From assembly GCA_021234155.1 (NCBI GenBank), contig JAJEKV010000103.1, positions 682,001-746,000 of the forward strand: DNA of 64,000 nt. The letters run 5' to 3'. The DNA is from Isoetes taiwanensis. Taxonomy: Eukaryota; Streptophyta; Lycopodiopsida; Isoetales; Isoetaceae. Made by a program: the position numbers and the translations under genes. Positions within the stretch are counted from its first letter, which is position 1; each line of letters starts with the position of its first letter. Positions 45,592-57,060 of this stretch are shown in pieces. A model generated the notes under the pieces. It was not told where the DNA came from. It saw only the letters and a list, made by a program, of their open reading frames with translations, and ran no database searches.

Positions 45592-45783
45592 GTGGGAGTC
45601 AAGGCCAGTTTGGGCATATGGTCTTGTGGATTTTCTTACCCCCTCCCGGCTAGAAATCTTATGTTTTATAATATTAAGGTGGTTTGTGGTATTTTTGTCG
45701 CTGGGTGCTCTAAATTTAGGGTTTCTTTGCATGGAAATACTAGGCAATTGACTTTTAAACAATGGCTTGTGGAATTGACCATG
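45592..45783 (+). pseudogene. Exon-like frame of unknown protein ending at a strong splice donor (also in unit 2)
   Basis: The frame reads NIKVVCGIFVAGCSKFRVSL, then HGNTRQLTFKQWLVELTM, and meets ATG|GTAAGTATGG, a textbook donor, at 45783/45784. The same sequence and donor recur in unit 2 near 52620-52735. This suggests a real exon of a gene, perhaps an upstream part of the transposon. No family was recognised. Upstream, unit 2 has lost about 90 bp relative to unit 1. Confidence 0.35.
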
Positions 45784-45907
45784 GTAAGTATGGAGTCAAT
45801 ACGGGTAAATATATGGTAATTATTTAAGACTTTTATTGGAAAAGGCAACATATTAGATGCCTATTTCTGCTAGGGCTTTTGCACCTGGATCAGGCTAATC
45901 CGGAAGT

Positions 45908-48820
45908 GGCTCTGTTTTTTTTTTTTTTTTTTTTTTTTATTATATGGCCTATATGGCCATGGGCCACAAGGTGCTTTTATGAGCTCTCAAGGCTTTGATT
46001 TTAAGTCATAGTAAGTTTTCTGCTTTGAACAGTGTATCTCTGTCTCATACTAATTGCACACCTCATATTTGAAGGTTATTTTAACTAACTTGTATTCGTC
46101 AATGTGTAATAGTATTTTCACTTTATCAAAAGGAAGAAAGTTAGGGTTCCCTTAACCTAAGAAGGAACACGTTCAGTTGCTATGGCCGACCTTTGCTAAA
46201 TCCGGAAAGGAGGTTTTATATTCAGGCTTTTTCTGGCATGACCGTTATCCACAGCTCTCATCTGGCTGAGATAGACATATGGCAAGTCTACCTTTACACT
46301 CAGGCCAGCACCAAGAACAGTCCCAAGTCCGCTCTTCTTATAGGTCTGTTCTGGCACAGTTTCCATTTCATTCGCCATTTCCAATTGGGGGATTTTGCTC
46401 CGTTTGTTTATGCACTATGGCCAAATGTTACGGCAACAAAGTTATGGAGGCTGTAATGCAACAAATGTTGCTGATGCATTCGTGAAAATTGCCCTGCAAT
46501 ATGGGCTCAAGCATGGCTTTCTGCCGCTATCCAACAGTTGAGACCTCTGGTCCAGGCCAACAAATTCAGGTTTGGAGTATTTTTCCCTTTATCTGGGATG
46601 CAAATCTTCTTTGCATGTAGTGATATTTGAATCTGTAAATCCATGCAAATCTGATCGCATATATTCTGTCTACTAGATCTGGAGCTTGCATTGAGCATAT
46701 TACTATTAGTTCCTCTAAAAGGACGAGGAATAGGCTATGCATATTGGATGTGTACCTCTCCTCTTAAAATAGAGTTACCAATATATGGTTAAGGATTTGG
46801 CCTACATAATAAAATTGGAGGGGATAAAGCTTTCTTAAAATAGGCATGGGCTGTGAATTTTATGTGTACAGTACATTTATTCAAGTTATGCAGTTGCTAA
46901 AACAGGAGGTTATTCTCTTTATTTTCTTATCAATGATATATGTTAGAGATTCTAGCAAAGGTTAGTGCTAGGGATGCATATGCTCTTACACAATAGATTT
47001 TATCTGGCCCTTTAAACTGTTATGATGTTAAATCATATGGATATTGATAACTAATCCTCATCTTCTATTTTTCTGCTTTAAATTCCTGTGTATCAAGCAG
47101 AGTGAAGGGGATAACCTAAAAGATCCCATGACACCTGCTAGTGCTTCCATTATTACCCATTAGGCTAATTTTTGGTTGGTTCACTGCAGGTAACAGGATC
47201 TTTTACTCTTTGCATTGATATGTTTATCTGTCAATTCATTGGAGCATCTCTCGGACGAAGTGTTACTTCAAAGATCTGGAGGGACATCTACAAAATTATC
47301 AAATACAGTCCTATTTGCAATGTTAACATTGTTCTTGACATTGACTTCAATGAGATTCTGGTCTGGATTTAACTTTTTTTCTGAATTACGCTTATCTAAA
47401 ATTTTTTATGGAATAAATTACCTTTTTATACCACATGTGCTTGTTAATGGTCTTTGACCTTTGCCTTTTTCAACTTTTTGGTAAAAGTTAGAACCAAGTC
47501 AATGCTTAGATTTATATACACCTATAAATTCTAAGGCTGCTAATTGGAGTCTTATTTCTTGCATAGGATCTAAGATTCAAAGTCTTGACTATTTTGGTCA
47601 AGATTAAAGGTTTTTTTTTTTTTTTTTTTTTTTATGGAAGAAATGGAGGTACCACTTTTTTTATTTTCTGAAATAAGAGTACATGCAACAGCACAGGATG
47701 AGATTACTATAGGAGCTCACACCTCAACTTCTTCATCTCCCCTAGGCATGCTTATTTAAACTCCTAATGAGTCAGATAGGAAATACATACACCAAAATAC
47801 TCCTGAACAGCCCTTGATGAAGTAGAAAAAGTAAACAAGAACACTAATCCCGCTTTTGAAGTTGCTCCCGGTAAGTCGCAGCAATAGCCCCTTAATGACA
47901 TCGGAAGGCATGTCGTTCGATACGTCAGACCACTCAAGCATATTAGTACTTGAGTTTTTACTTAAGCATCAAGACTTAAGTATTTAAAATGCTCAAGCTT
48001 ATCAAGATTATTTGAGCAATCGATGGGCATATCAAGACTTCTGTAAAATGTTCGAAAGTTAGAACATTAAAAATCCCCTAGTCGTGGCATAATGTCATGT
48101 TGTGGTATGTAGACCAATCAGCCCCACCAATTCATTTGCCCCTCCGGCAGAAAAGATAAGCCAAAATCCTCTTGGAATATCGGACCCAAGTAACTAGAAT
48201 GTCAGATTGTGGGGATTATGTACTCATCATTCGTGCACTACGAGAATCCCAAGAACTCCTTCAACACAAAACTTCACCGCCTTTGTCTCTTAATCTACTT
48301 TACCAATGAACTAATTCTTCCCGCTAGCAAGGAAAAAGGGAGCAAAATAGACACGAAGGGCTTACTTTTTCTATTTACGACTTTATGGTATTCCCCGCCT
48401 CAAGTTACCAGGTCTCATGAGACTTCACAAATTTGATACATCCTCTTTCTTTTGCCCCGTGTATGCATCTATAGAAAGGAGCCACGTTAGTGGTCGCTAA
48501 GAAGCAATCCCTTCTACACCTTATAGGCCAAATCCCAATTGGGCCATACCTTTTCGGTATGTCAATAAGACATAGAGCATACCGCCCGGAGAAAGAATAC
48601 CCGTGCATCACATTAGGGCGCTGAAGAAAAATAAACCGCACCATAGATGATATGAAATGTCACGATAGAAGAAAAAACCTCTTCGCCCCTCGCTAGCATC
48701 CAACGTTGGAAAGAGGAGCATGGATCCATTGCATCGGCGACCTAGAACCTAGAGCACAAAGCACCGCCTCTAGCCGCCTCAGAGCAAAGACCTTCAAGGT
48801 ACCGCCCATCCACCCCCTCT
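45908..48820. other. Unit-1-specific 2.9-kb segment, no recognised gene
   Basis: Present only in the first tandem copy. It starts near a long T run (about 45917-45939) and has a second T run at about 47611-47633. Each is followed by sequence that could be the 3' end of a minus-strand poly(A) retroelement. Short plus frames at 46193-46485 and 47172-47372 are not recognised. Either an insertion into unit 1 or a deletion from unit 2. Confidence 0.45.
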
Positions 48821-50289
48821 TTGTTTTGCATGTCGAATTTTCCACTGGAAGTGGCCAATTTGCCTTTGTTTGAGATCTGGGTTCCCATAACAGCAAATTT
48901 GCTGCATGATGATGAAATATGGATTTTTTTTGTTGTATGTAGCTATTATTCATGCAGCTGTGACAACCCGCTTTGAGGGATTTTCATATGTGTTCCTACA
49001 TTTGGAGCTTCTCTGAAGTACATATAATAAAAATTAGAAAGGTTTCATGTACATTTTTGCATCAATTCTCAATACCATCACATGGAGCAGCGTATAAAGC
49101 AAGAAACTGGAAACAAAAGGATTAACCTAGTTGTTTGTCCAAACATACACCATAACCTCATTCTTTCAAGTTTGACAGTCAAGTTTTCAAACTCCAATCG
49201 TTAGAGATGACTATTAGGTACAATTAGAAACTTTTTTACATCTTGGTTGACAATAGATAGATGATAAGTAATGACGCACTAACAGTAAAGTATGATTATA
49301 TTACTAAACTAAATGTGGGGAGGGACGGAATGTACGATTTAATAAAAAGATTAATTTCTAGGAATATTCTACAAAGACTACATTTGTAGGAAAGGAAGTT
49401 CTTAAACATGTTGTCGGATGTACAATTGTGAATTGTTCGAATTTTTCTGTTTGATATATATGTCCTTTGTTGTAAAGACAAGAGGGGATATGTGTATCTT
49501 AGAATTGTAAACTTCATGTGGTTTGGACATTTTGGTCAAAACGTTGGGAAAAAGCCAAACACATAAGGACAAATTATTGTTCCTCTCTAGCATGTCTAAG
49601 CATTTTTTTTAGAATATTCCTAAGGTGTATCCAAACAAGAAAGACAAAAGGAACTACCTTATGTTACAATACGAAAGAACTAGTCAAAATGATGACTAAT
49701 TCATGGAACACGTGGGCTCACAATAAATAGAGTGTGCTCATGTTGGATTTATGTTTTTTGGACATGACATCATTGGAAGTCCATGCTCATAGTGTATACA
49801 TTGTATAATGAGAAATATGTACACTTGGGACGAGTTTATATCCTATATCTTTATCTTCACTAGTCTACAGTGGGATAATAAAGTCCTCTTCCTCCTCCTA
49901 AATTTACAAATGTATATCTTATTTGAAACTATCTTCCATGCTAGATAAACTGAGGGTAAAAGCACACTGTGGTGTCCCAATTCGACTGTCCCCCCTGTCC
50001 CCCCAAAATGTGGTCGTGCATCCGCCACTTTTATGGTATGAAACTATAATTATGGCACCGCTCAACTGTCGTTGTTTAAGAATGGAGTCCCAATTTGTGG
50101 GGGAAATTCTAATTTCAAAACTAAACTTCAAATTTCTATTCTTTGGCCCCTTCCTGTTCTTTACCTCCCTGTTGTTTGGCTCCTTGCTACAAGCTCCAAC
50201 CCATTGTGGATGTGAATGTCAACGAGGTAATCTGTCCTCAAACTGGCATTTCAGACAGAAGAAAATGAAGAAGAACCAAGAAAGAAGAA
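48821..50289. other. 5' non-coding part of the duplicated element
   Basis: Conserved with unit 2 (from 52871), including indels. A frame near 48825 reads FPLEVANLPLFEIWVPIT and is kept in unit 2 with small changes, but I cannot name it. Otherwise no gene is evident. Confidence 0.35.
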
Positions 50290-50943
50290 ATGTTGAAGAA
50301 AAGACGCCAGAGGAAAAGAAGAAGAGAGGAAAGATTGGAGCTTGCAAAATTGACAGAAGGATCCGGTTCATCAAGAAGTGTAAGCAGTAAATGCCATATT
50401 GTCCTTAATTTGCAAACGTCTTTCCAAAAACAGACCAAAAGAATTGAGGATAGCATGAAAAAAGAAATTTTACTTGAGTTTTTGAACGATAAAACATTGG
50501 AAAAATTTATAGGTGAAGAATTAAAGGATTTGGAAGCCAACATCATCATTAGGAGACTCTGGGACTCTATGCAGACTGTGAAACTCTCTACCAGCAATGA
50601 CTGCCTAGCAGCAAAAAATAGTTGTCTTGCAATGTCTGTACCATGCCGTGCAGATTCTGAAATAAGTGACAAAATCAGCCAGAGAGATCTTGGAAAGGTA
50701 TTAGGTGTTCACCCAACAAACCTGCAAAAGGCAAAGAAAAAGAAGGCAGAGATCGATTAGGAAAATGGTTTCTTATAAGAGGGCTAAAGATTCGATGCAA
50801 TTTCAAATGAACAGATAGAAAAGATTCAAAATTTTTGGATTGAGAACATTAGAATGTCTCCTAACACAAAGGATGTTAGAACTAGAAGATTGGAGAGAAA
50901 TGTAAGAGAAGAACATGCTGCCCACTATCTGGAGGAATCACAG
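50290..50943 (+). pseudogene. 5' part of a transposase-like gene, copy in unit 1
   Basis: From ATG 50290 a Lys/Arg-rich N-terminus leads into a helical region. This ends in SQRDLGKVLGVHPTNLQKAK, a helix-turn-helix-like segment, and a stop at 50758. About 60 bp further, in another frame, IEKIQNFWIENIRMSPNTKD and VRTRRLERNVREEHAAHYLE follow. They end at a good donor, CAG|GTTAG, at 50943. The block with V/I-F-W/Y...R-x-S-x-x-x-K-D-V is typical of the segment before the first cysteine cluster in a family of eukaryotic transposase-like proteins (from memory). The stop and frame change mean that it is broken or that a small intron is removed. Unit 1 lacks the catalytic 3' part. Confidence 0.5.
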
Positions 50944-51356
50944 GTTAGTTTATAAAATCTGTTATTCATGTTTTCTTTGTTATGGTGCTTAGTGTGGTGG
51001 TGCATGTGGTGGTTATTGTGTTGTACACTGATTGTGGTGTACTATATGCAACATGTGAATTGTGTGTAGTTGACTCTGAAATGCAGTTTAATAATATTTA
51101 ATGTTGAGAATATTAGAACATGATGGAATTGAGTTACAAGTACTATATTCGTTTACTGAGTCTATGTATACAGTCTAACGATATTAGAGAATGACAGATA
51201 ACTGATTCTAAAAGTTTAGTTAAATTATTCAAAGACAAATACATGCCAGATGAAAGTACATTCTCTGTCCGAAAGTTTATAATATTTAGAAAAAAAAGCA
51301 CTATGTTACAAAATTTGGCTTTTCATTGAAAGCTCGAACTCTGTACCCGAGATTTT

Positions 51357-51887
51357 TTACCCATGCATTTCCTGAGCAGCAGGAAATGCTGGTATTACTG
51401 GAACCAATGGTGGATCCAAAATGACTATTTTCTGCACTAAAGCATCCAGGCTTTGTGCAGTCATCTCAGAGGTGCATAGGATCAAGTTTGCCATAGCTTC
51501 CTGCATCCCCTCGTGGTGTGAAGCCATCCCTGCCAATAGTTCGCGTTGTTGCCGATTCAGGACGCTGAAGTGCCGAATAACCCATTCTATACCTCTCTTT
51601 GCAGCAGCATGTAATATAAGGTTAGAGACCTTGTCTTTTAGCTCTCCTTCCGTCATTCCGACCCTAAAAATAGCCATTGATGGCCCAGCATCCACTCTGT
51701 TGAATGGGTTTAGGGTGGCTTCGAAATCAGCAAAGAAGGTGGATTTATGCATATCCACTTTCAGAGACTGGTCACGGGCCTTGGTTAAAGCATACCTCAG
51801 GCCATCCTCGCTCACTCTAGCAAGGCCATAATTCCTGTTAACCATTGCTATCGGAATAAACTTGAAAGCTTGAGAATGAAATGCCAA
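51357..51887 (-). CDS. Unrecognised 176-aa protein, antisense within the duplicated element (unit 1)
   Basis: Starts MAFHSQAFKFIPIAMVNRNY and runs without interruption to a stop at 51357. The middle reads RGIEWVIRHFSVLNRQQREL and LASHHEGMQEAMANLI-like helices; the end is Pro-rich (LDPPLVPVIPAFPAAQEM). It has no signal peptide or membrane segment. Length and composition are protein-like, and a 152-aa version survives in unit 2, with about nine substitutions and an altered start. It may be an accessory transposon protein or a captured gene exon. The complementary strand is also open over much of this stretch, which weakens the call. Confidence 0.4.
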   Translation of the reverse strand: MAFHSQAFKFIPIAMVNRNYGLARVSEDGLRYALTKARDQSLKVDMHKSTFFADFEATLNPFNRVDAGPSMAIFRVGMTEGELKDKVSNLILHAAAKRGIEWVIRHFSVLNRQQRELLAGMASHHEGMQEAMANLILCTSEMTAQSLDALVQKIVILDPPLVPVIPAFPAAQEMHG

Positions 51888-54347
51888 AAATCTAGTGCAG
51901 GGACAGGTATGTAATTATTATCAGGGTACGAATTTTAGAAATGTTATGAGAGCAGGCTATGCAAATTTTTTATAGCAGACCAAATAGGATCAAAGTGATG
52001 TGAGTGTGGTGTGGTGTGGTGTGGGGTGGAGTGCGTGATATTTATGGTGTCATGTGAGTTTGTGCATGTTAAATGTATGATATATGTGGATTCATTATTT
52101 TATTTATTCTCCCCCCTCACATGTTCGAATAGAACATCATCATGTAGACTGCATTAGAAAGGGATTGTTGGAAGAGAGTAGAGGATTGTTCTTGCAGTAG
52201 GAGAGGGAACAATGGAGCATCATCGCTGGAGCATCCTTAGCCTCGTCGGAGCAGGCTTAGCTATCATTAGACTTGCTTAGCCCTCGCCAAAATTGCACCA
52301 AAAATGCTCCGCCAGTACTTTAGAGTAATGCGACAGAGGTAGGATTTTTAGACAATAGGTGGATGTGTGTACCTGTTTTCTCTAGTCTTTGGGTTTCCTT
52401 TTCTTTATTTGAATGCAATCTTTATTTATATCTATGTCAAGTTCTGCAAGCTCTTTAAGGTCCTTAAATGTTTCTATTGTATGGTAATGAAAGGTAAGCA
52501 TCCTATTAAGAGACTCTAAGATCTGGCCATGAAACCAATAGCAGAAGATTTTGTAGGCTCTAAAAGTCTTAGAGCATTTGACCATTACCACCCCTCCCCC
52601 CTCTTGGCTAGAAATCTTATGTATATTAAGGTGGTTTGTGGTATTTTTGTCGCTGGGTGTTCTAAATTTAGGGTTTCTTTGCATGGAAATACTAGGCAAT
52701 TGACTTTTAAACAATGGCTTGTGGAATTGACCATGGTAAGTATGGAGTCAATACGGGTAAATTATGGTAATTATTTAAGACTTTTATTGGAAAGCATCAA
52801 GGCAACAGATTAGATGCCTCTTTCTGCTGGGCTTTTGCATCTGGATTAAGCTAATCCGGAAGTATGTTATGGCCTTGTTTTGCATGTCGAATTTTCCACT
52901 GGAAGTGGCCAATTTGCCTTTGTTTGAGATTCGGGTTCCCATAACAGCAGATTTGCTGCATGATGATGAAATATGGATTTTTTTTGTTGTATGTAGCTAT
53001 TATTCATGCAGTTGTGACAATCCGCTTTGAGGGATTTTCATATGTGTTCCTACATTTGGAGCTTCTCTGGAGTACAAATAATACAAATTAGAAAAGGTTT
53101 CCTGTACATTTTTGCAGCAATTCTCAATACCATCACATGGAGCAGCATATAAAGCAAGAAACTGGAAACAAAAGGATTAACCTAGTTGTTTGGCCAAACA
53201 TACACCATAACCTCATTCTTTCAAGTTTGCCAGTCAAGTTTTCAAACTCCAATCTTTAGAGATGACTATTAGGTACAATTAGAAACTTTTTTACATCTTG
53301 GTTGACAATAGATAGATGATAAGTAACGATGCTAACAGTAAAGTATGATTATATTACTAAATGTGGGGAGGGATGAAACGTACGATTTAATAAAAAGATT
53401 AATTTCTAGGAATATTCTACAAAGACTACATTTGTAGGAAAGGAAGTTCTGAAACATGTCGTCGGATGTACAATTGTGAATTGTTCGAATTTTTTTGTTT
53501 GATATATGTGTCATTTGTTGAAAGACAAGAGGGGATATGTGTATCTTAGAATTGTAAACTTCATGTGGTTTGGACATTTTGGTCAAAATGTTGGGAAAAA
53601 GCCAAACACATAAGGACAAATTATTGTTCCTCTCTAGCATGTCTAAGCATTTTTTTAGAATATTCCTAAGGTGTATCCAAACAAGAAAGACAAAAGGAAC
53701 TACCTTATGTTACAATACGAAAGAACTAGTCAAAATGATGATTAATTCATGGAACACGTGGGCTCACAATAAATAGAGTGTGCTCATGTTGGGTTTATGT
53801 TTTTTGGACATGACATCATTGGAAGTCCATGATCATAGTGTATACATTGTATAATGAGAAATATGTACACTTGGGACGAGTTCATATCCTATATCTTTAT
53901 CTTCACTAGTCTCATATCAGGTGGTCTCTAGTGGGATAATAAAGTCCTCTTTCTCCTCCTAAATTTATAAATGTCTTATTTGAAACTGTTTTCCATGTTA
54001 GATAAACTGAGGGTAAAAGTACACTGTGGTGACCCAATTCGGCTGTCCCCCCTGTCCCCCCAAAATGTGTTCGTGCATCCGCCACTTTTGTGGTATGAAA
54101 CTATAATTATGGAACCGCTCAACTGCCGTAATTTTAAGGATGGAGTCCCAATTTGTGGGGGAAATTCTAATTTCAAAACTAAAATTCAAATTCCTATTCT
54201 TTGGCCCCTTCCTGTTCTTTGCCTCCCTGTTCTTTGGCTCCTTGCTGCAAGCTCCAACCCATTGTGGATGTGAATGTCAACGAGGTAATCTGTCCTCAAA
54301 CCGGCATTTCAGACAGAAGAAAATGAAGAAGAACCAAAAAAGAAGAA

Positions 54348-54985
54348 ATGTTGAAGAAAAGACGCCAGAGGAAAAGAAGAGAGGAAAGATTAGAGCTTGC
54401 AAAATTGGCAGAAGGATCCGGTTCATCAATAAGTGTAAGGAGTAAACGCCATATTGTCCTTAATTTGCAAACGTCTTTCCATAAACAGACCAAAAGAATT
54501 GAGGATAGCATGAAGAAAGAAATTTTACTTGAGTTTTTGAGCGATAAAACATTGGAAAAATTTATAGATGAAGAATTAAAGGATTTCGAAGCCAAGAGCA
54601 TCATGACTCTATGCAGACTGTGAAACTCTCTACCAGCAATGACTGCCTAGCAGCCAAAAATAGCTGTCTTGCAATGTCTGTACCACGCCATGCAGATTCT
54701 GAAATAAGTGACAAAATCAGCCAGAGAGATCTTGGAAAGGTATTAGGTGTTCACCCAAGAAACCTGCAAAAGGCAAAGAAAAAGAGGGCAGAGATCGATT
54801 AGGGAAATGGTTTTTCTATAAGAGGGCTAAAGATTCGATGCAATTTCACATGAACAGATAGAAAAGATTCAAATTTTTTGGATTGAGAACACTAGAGTGT
54901 CTCCTAACACAAAGGATGTTAGAACTAGAAGATTGGAGAGAAATGTAAGAGAAGAACATGCTGCCCACTATCTGGGGAACCACAG
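54348..54985 (+). pseudogene. 5' part of the transposase-like gene, copy in unit 2
   Basis: Same protein as at 50290-50943. A short deletion around 54600 (AGCATCATGACTCTATGC against the longer unit 1 sequence) shifts the frame between the acidic helix block and the SQRDLGKVLGVHPRNL block. A stop and frame change follow as in unit 1. The final block ends at the CACAG|GTTAG donor at 54985. This copy lies upstream of the catalytic part at 57061 and would be its natural 5' half. Confidence 0.5.
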
Positions 54986-55399
54986 GTTAGTTTATAAATT
55001 ATGTTATTCATGTATTCTTAGTTATGGTGCTTAGTGTGGTGGTGCATGTGGTGGTTATTGTGTTGTACAGTGATTGTGGTGTACTATATGCAGCATGTGA
55101 ATTGTGTGTAGTTGACTCTAAAATGCAGCTAAATAATATTTAATGTTGAGAATATTAGAACATGATGGAATTGAGTTACAAGTACTATATTCGTTTACTG
55201 GGTCTGTGTATACAGTCTAACAATATTTGAGAATGACAGATAACTGATCCTAAAAGTTTAGTTGAATTATTCAAAGACAGATACATGTCAGATGAAAGTA
55301 CATTCTCGGTCCGAAACTTTATAATATTTAGAAAGAAAAAGCACTATGTTACAAAATTTGGCTTTTCATTGAAAGCTCTAACTCTATACCCAAGATTTT

Positions 55400-55858
55400 T
55401 TACCCATGCATTTCCTGAGCAGCAGGAAATGCTAGTATTACTGGAACCAATGGTGGATACAAAATGACTGTTTTCTGCACCAAAGCATCCAAGCTTTGTG
55501 CAGTCATCTCAGAGGTGCATAGGATCAAGTTTGCCATAGCTTCCTGCATCCCCTCGTGGTGTGAAGCCATCCCTGCCAATAGTTCCCATTGTTGCCGATT
55601 CAGAACGCTGAAGTGCCGAATAACCCATTCTATACCTCTCTTTGCAGCAGCATGTAATATAAGGTTAGAGACCTTGTCTTTTAGCTCTCTTTCCGTCATT
55701 CCGACCCTAAAAATAGCCATTGATGGCCCGGCATCCACTCTGTTGAATGGGTTTAGGGTGGCTTCGAAATCAACAAAGAAGGTGGATTTAGGCATATCCA
55801 CCTTCAGAGACTGGTCACGGGCCTTGGTTAAAGCATACCTCAGGCCATCTTCGCTCAT
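55400..55858 (-). CDS. Unrecognised 152-aa protein, antisense within the duplicated element (unit 2)
   Basis: Corresponds to residues 25-176 of the unit 1 protein. Start here is an ATG where unit 1 has GTG (V to M). Upstream, an indel of 8-10 bp near 55870-55890 breaks the frame toward the original N-terminus. The rest is open and keeps the same C-terminal stop. Confidence 0.4.
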   Translation of the reverse strand: MSEDGLRYALTKARDQSLKVDMPKSTFFVDFEATLNPFNRVDAGPSMAIFRVGMTERELKDKVSNLILHAAAKRGIEWVIRHFSVLNRQQWELLAGMASHHEGMQEAMANLILCTSEMTAQSLDALVQKTVILYPPLVPVILAFPAAQEMHG

Positions 55859-56079
55859 TCTAGCAAGGCCATAATTGTCTCTGAACCGGAATAAACTTGA
55901 AAGCTTGAGAATGAAATGCCAAAAATCTAGTGCAGGGACAGGATTTAGTGAGTAGTAAAGAGGTAGATCTTTTAAGACTAGGAAAGGTATGTAATTATTA
56001 TCAGGGTACGAATTTTAGAAATGTTATGAGAGCAGACTATGCAAATTTTTTATGGCAGACCAAATAGGATCAAAGTGAT

Positions 56080-57030
56080 GTGAGTGTGGTGTGGTGTGGT
56101 GTGGGGTGGAGTGCGTGATATTTATGGTGTAATGTGAGTTTGTGCATGTTAAATGTATGATATATGTGGATTCATTATTTTATTTATTCTCCCCCACCCA
56201 AACCCACCCCTCCACCCCACCCCACACCCACTTCTCCCTCCCCCCACAATCCTCCACCACCACATTCACCATATTCTTCATTACCACCACACTAGAAGCC
56301 CACCATCTCCCACCACCACACTCCGCCACATTTGTCACCACCACTACATTTCACCACACAATCTCTCACCACCATAGTTCACCACATTTGCCACCACCAC
56401 CACACCACATAACACCCCACCATCTATCCTACCACTACATTTCATCCACCATAGACTACCACCACATCTTTGCCACCACTACATTTATCACCACATTTCA
56501 AACACACCATCTCCCACCACCACATGCACCGCATTCTCCATTACCACCACATTTGAAGCCCACCATCTCCCACCACCACACTCCACCACAATCCACCATG
56601 TCCCACACCACACCCCACCATCTCCCACCACTACACTCTACCGTCTCCCACCACCACACTCCACCATGTCCCATACCACACCCCACCATCTCCCACCACC
56701 ACACTCCACCATGTCCCACCACCACACTCCACCACCCTGCACAATGTCCCACCACTTCTTGCTACCACCACACATTTGGTATATGGTATGTGTAGTGGAT
56801 GGTGTATAGCGCGTAGAATGTGTGGTGTAGAGTGTGTAGTGCATGGTATATGCTCTGTGGTATGTGGTGTGGCATGAGTTTAGTTTTGTCTATTTGATGG
56901 TTATGATGTGTGTGGTGCATGGTGTGATGTGGTGTGGTGTGTGGTAACGTAGACATCACTAAGGTGCTAGGTCTGGTAAATATGATGAGTGTGGGGCATG
57001 TATGGTGCATGGTGTGGTGTGGTATACACA
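56080..57030. repeat. Low-complexity CACCAC tract followed by GTGGTG-rich tract
   Basis: 56190-56765 is almost pure A/C/T, with CCACCACA and CACCATCTCCC units repeated many times. 56770-57030 is rich in TGTGGTG and GTGTGGTATG, the opposite strand of the same theme. A short GTGTGGTGTGGTG stretch also precedes it (56085-56110). Long open frames here only reflect the repeat. Confidence 0.85.
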
Positions 57031-57060
57031 TCCTAATAGTTTAGTGTTCATTTCATGTAG

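Larger units (their letters stand above)
45076..52116. repeat. Segmental tandem duplication, unit 1 (about 7.0 kb)
   Basis: Begins TCACATGTTCGAATAGAACA and ends at the TTTATTTATTCTCCCCC junction. Two blocks, 45076-45907 and 48821-52116, align with 52117-56195 at roughly 95% identity by eye. The part between them (45908-48820) is absent from unit 2. The unit holds the 5' half of the transposase-like gene and an antisense open frame. Confidence 0.85.
52117..56195. repeat. Segmental tandem duplication, unit 2 (about 4.1 kb)
   Basis: Starts at the TCACATGTTCGAATAG junction and ends in the same TTTATTTATTCTCCCCC. It is then continued by the CACCAC-rich tract and the transposase 3' part. Unit 2 is therefore the one joined to the rest of the transposon. 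Confidence 0.85.

Noticed and set aside
56142-56795. A 217-aa His/Pro/Thr-rich open frame
   Set aside because: It is a direct translation of the CACCAC low-complexity tract. Other frames and the other strand are equally open, and there is no unique sequence.
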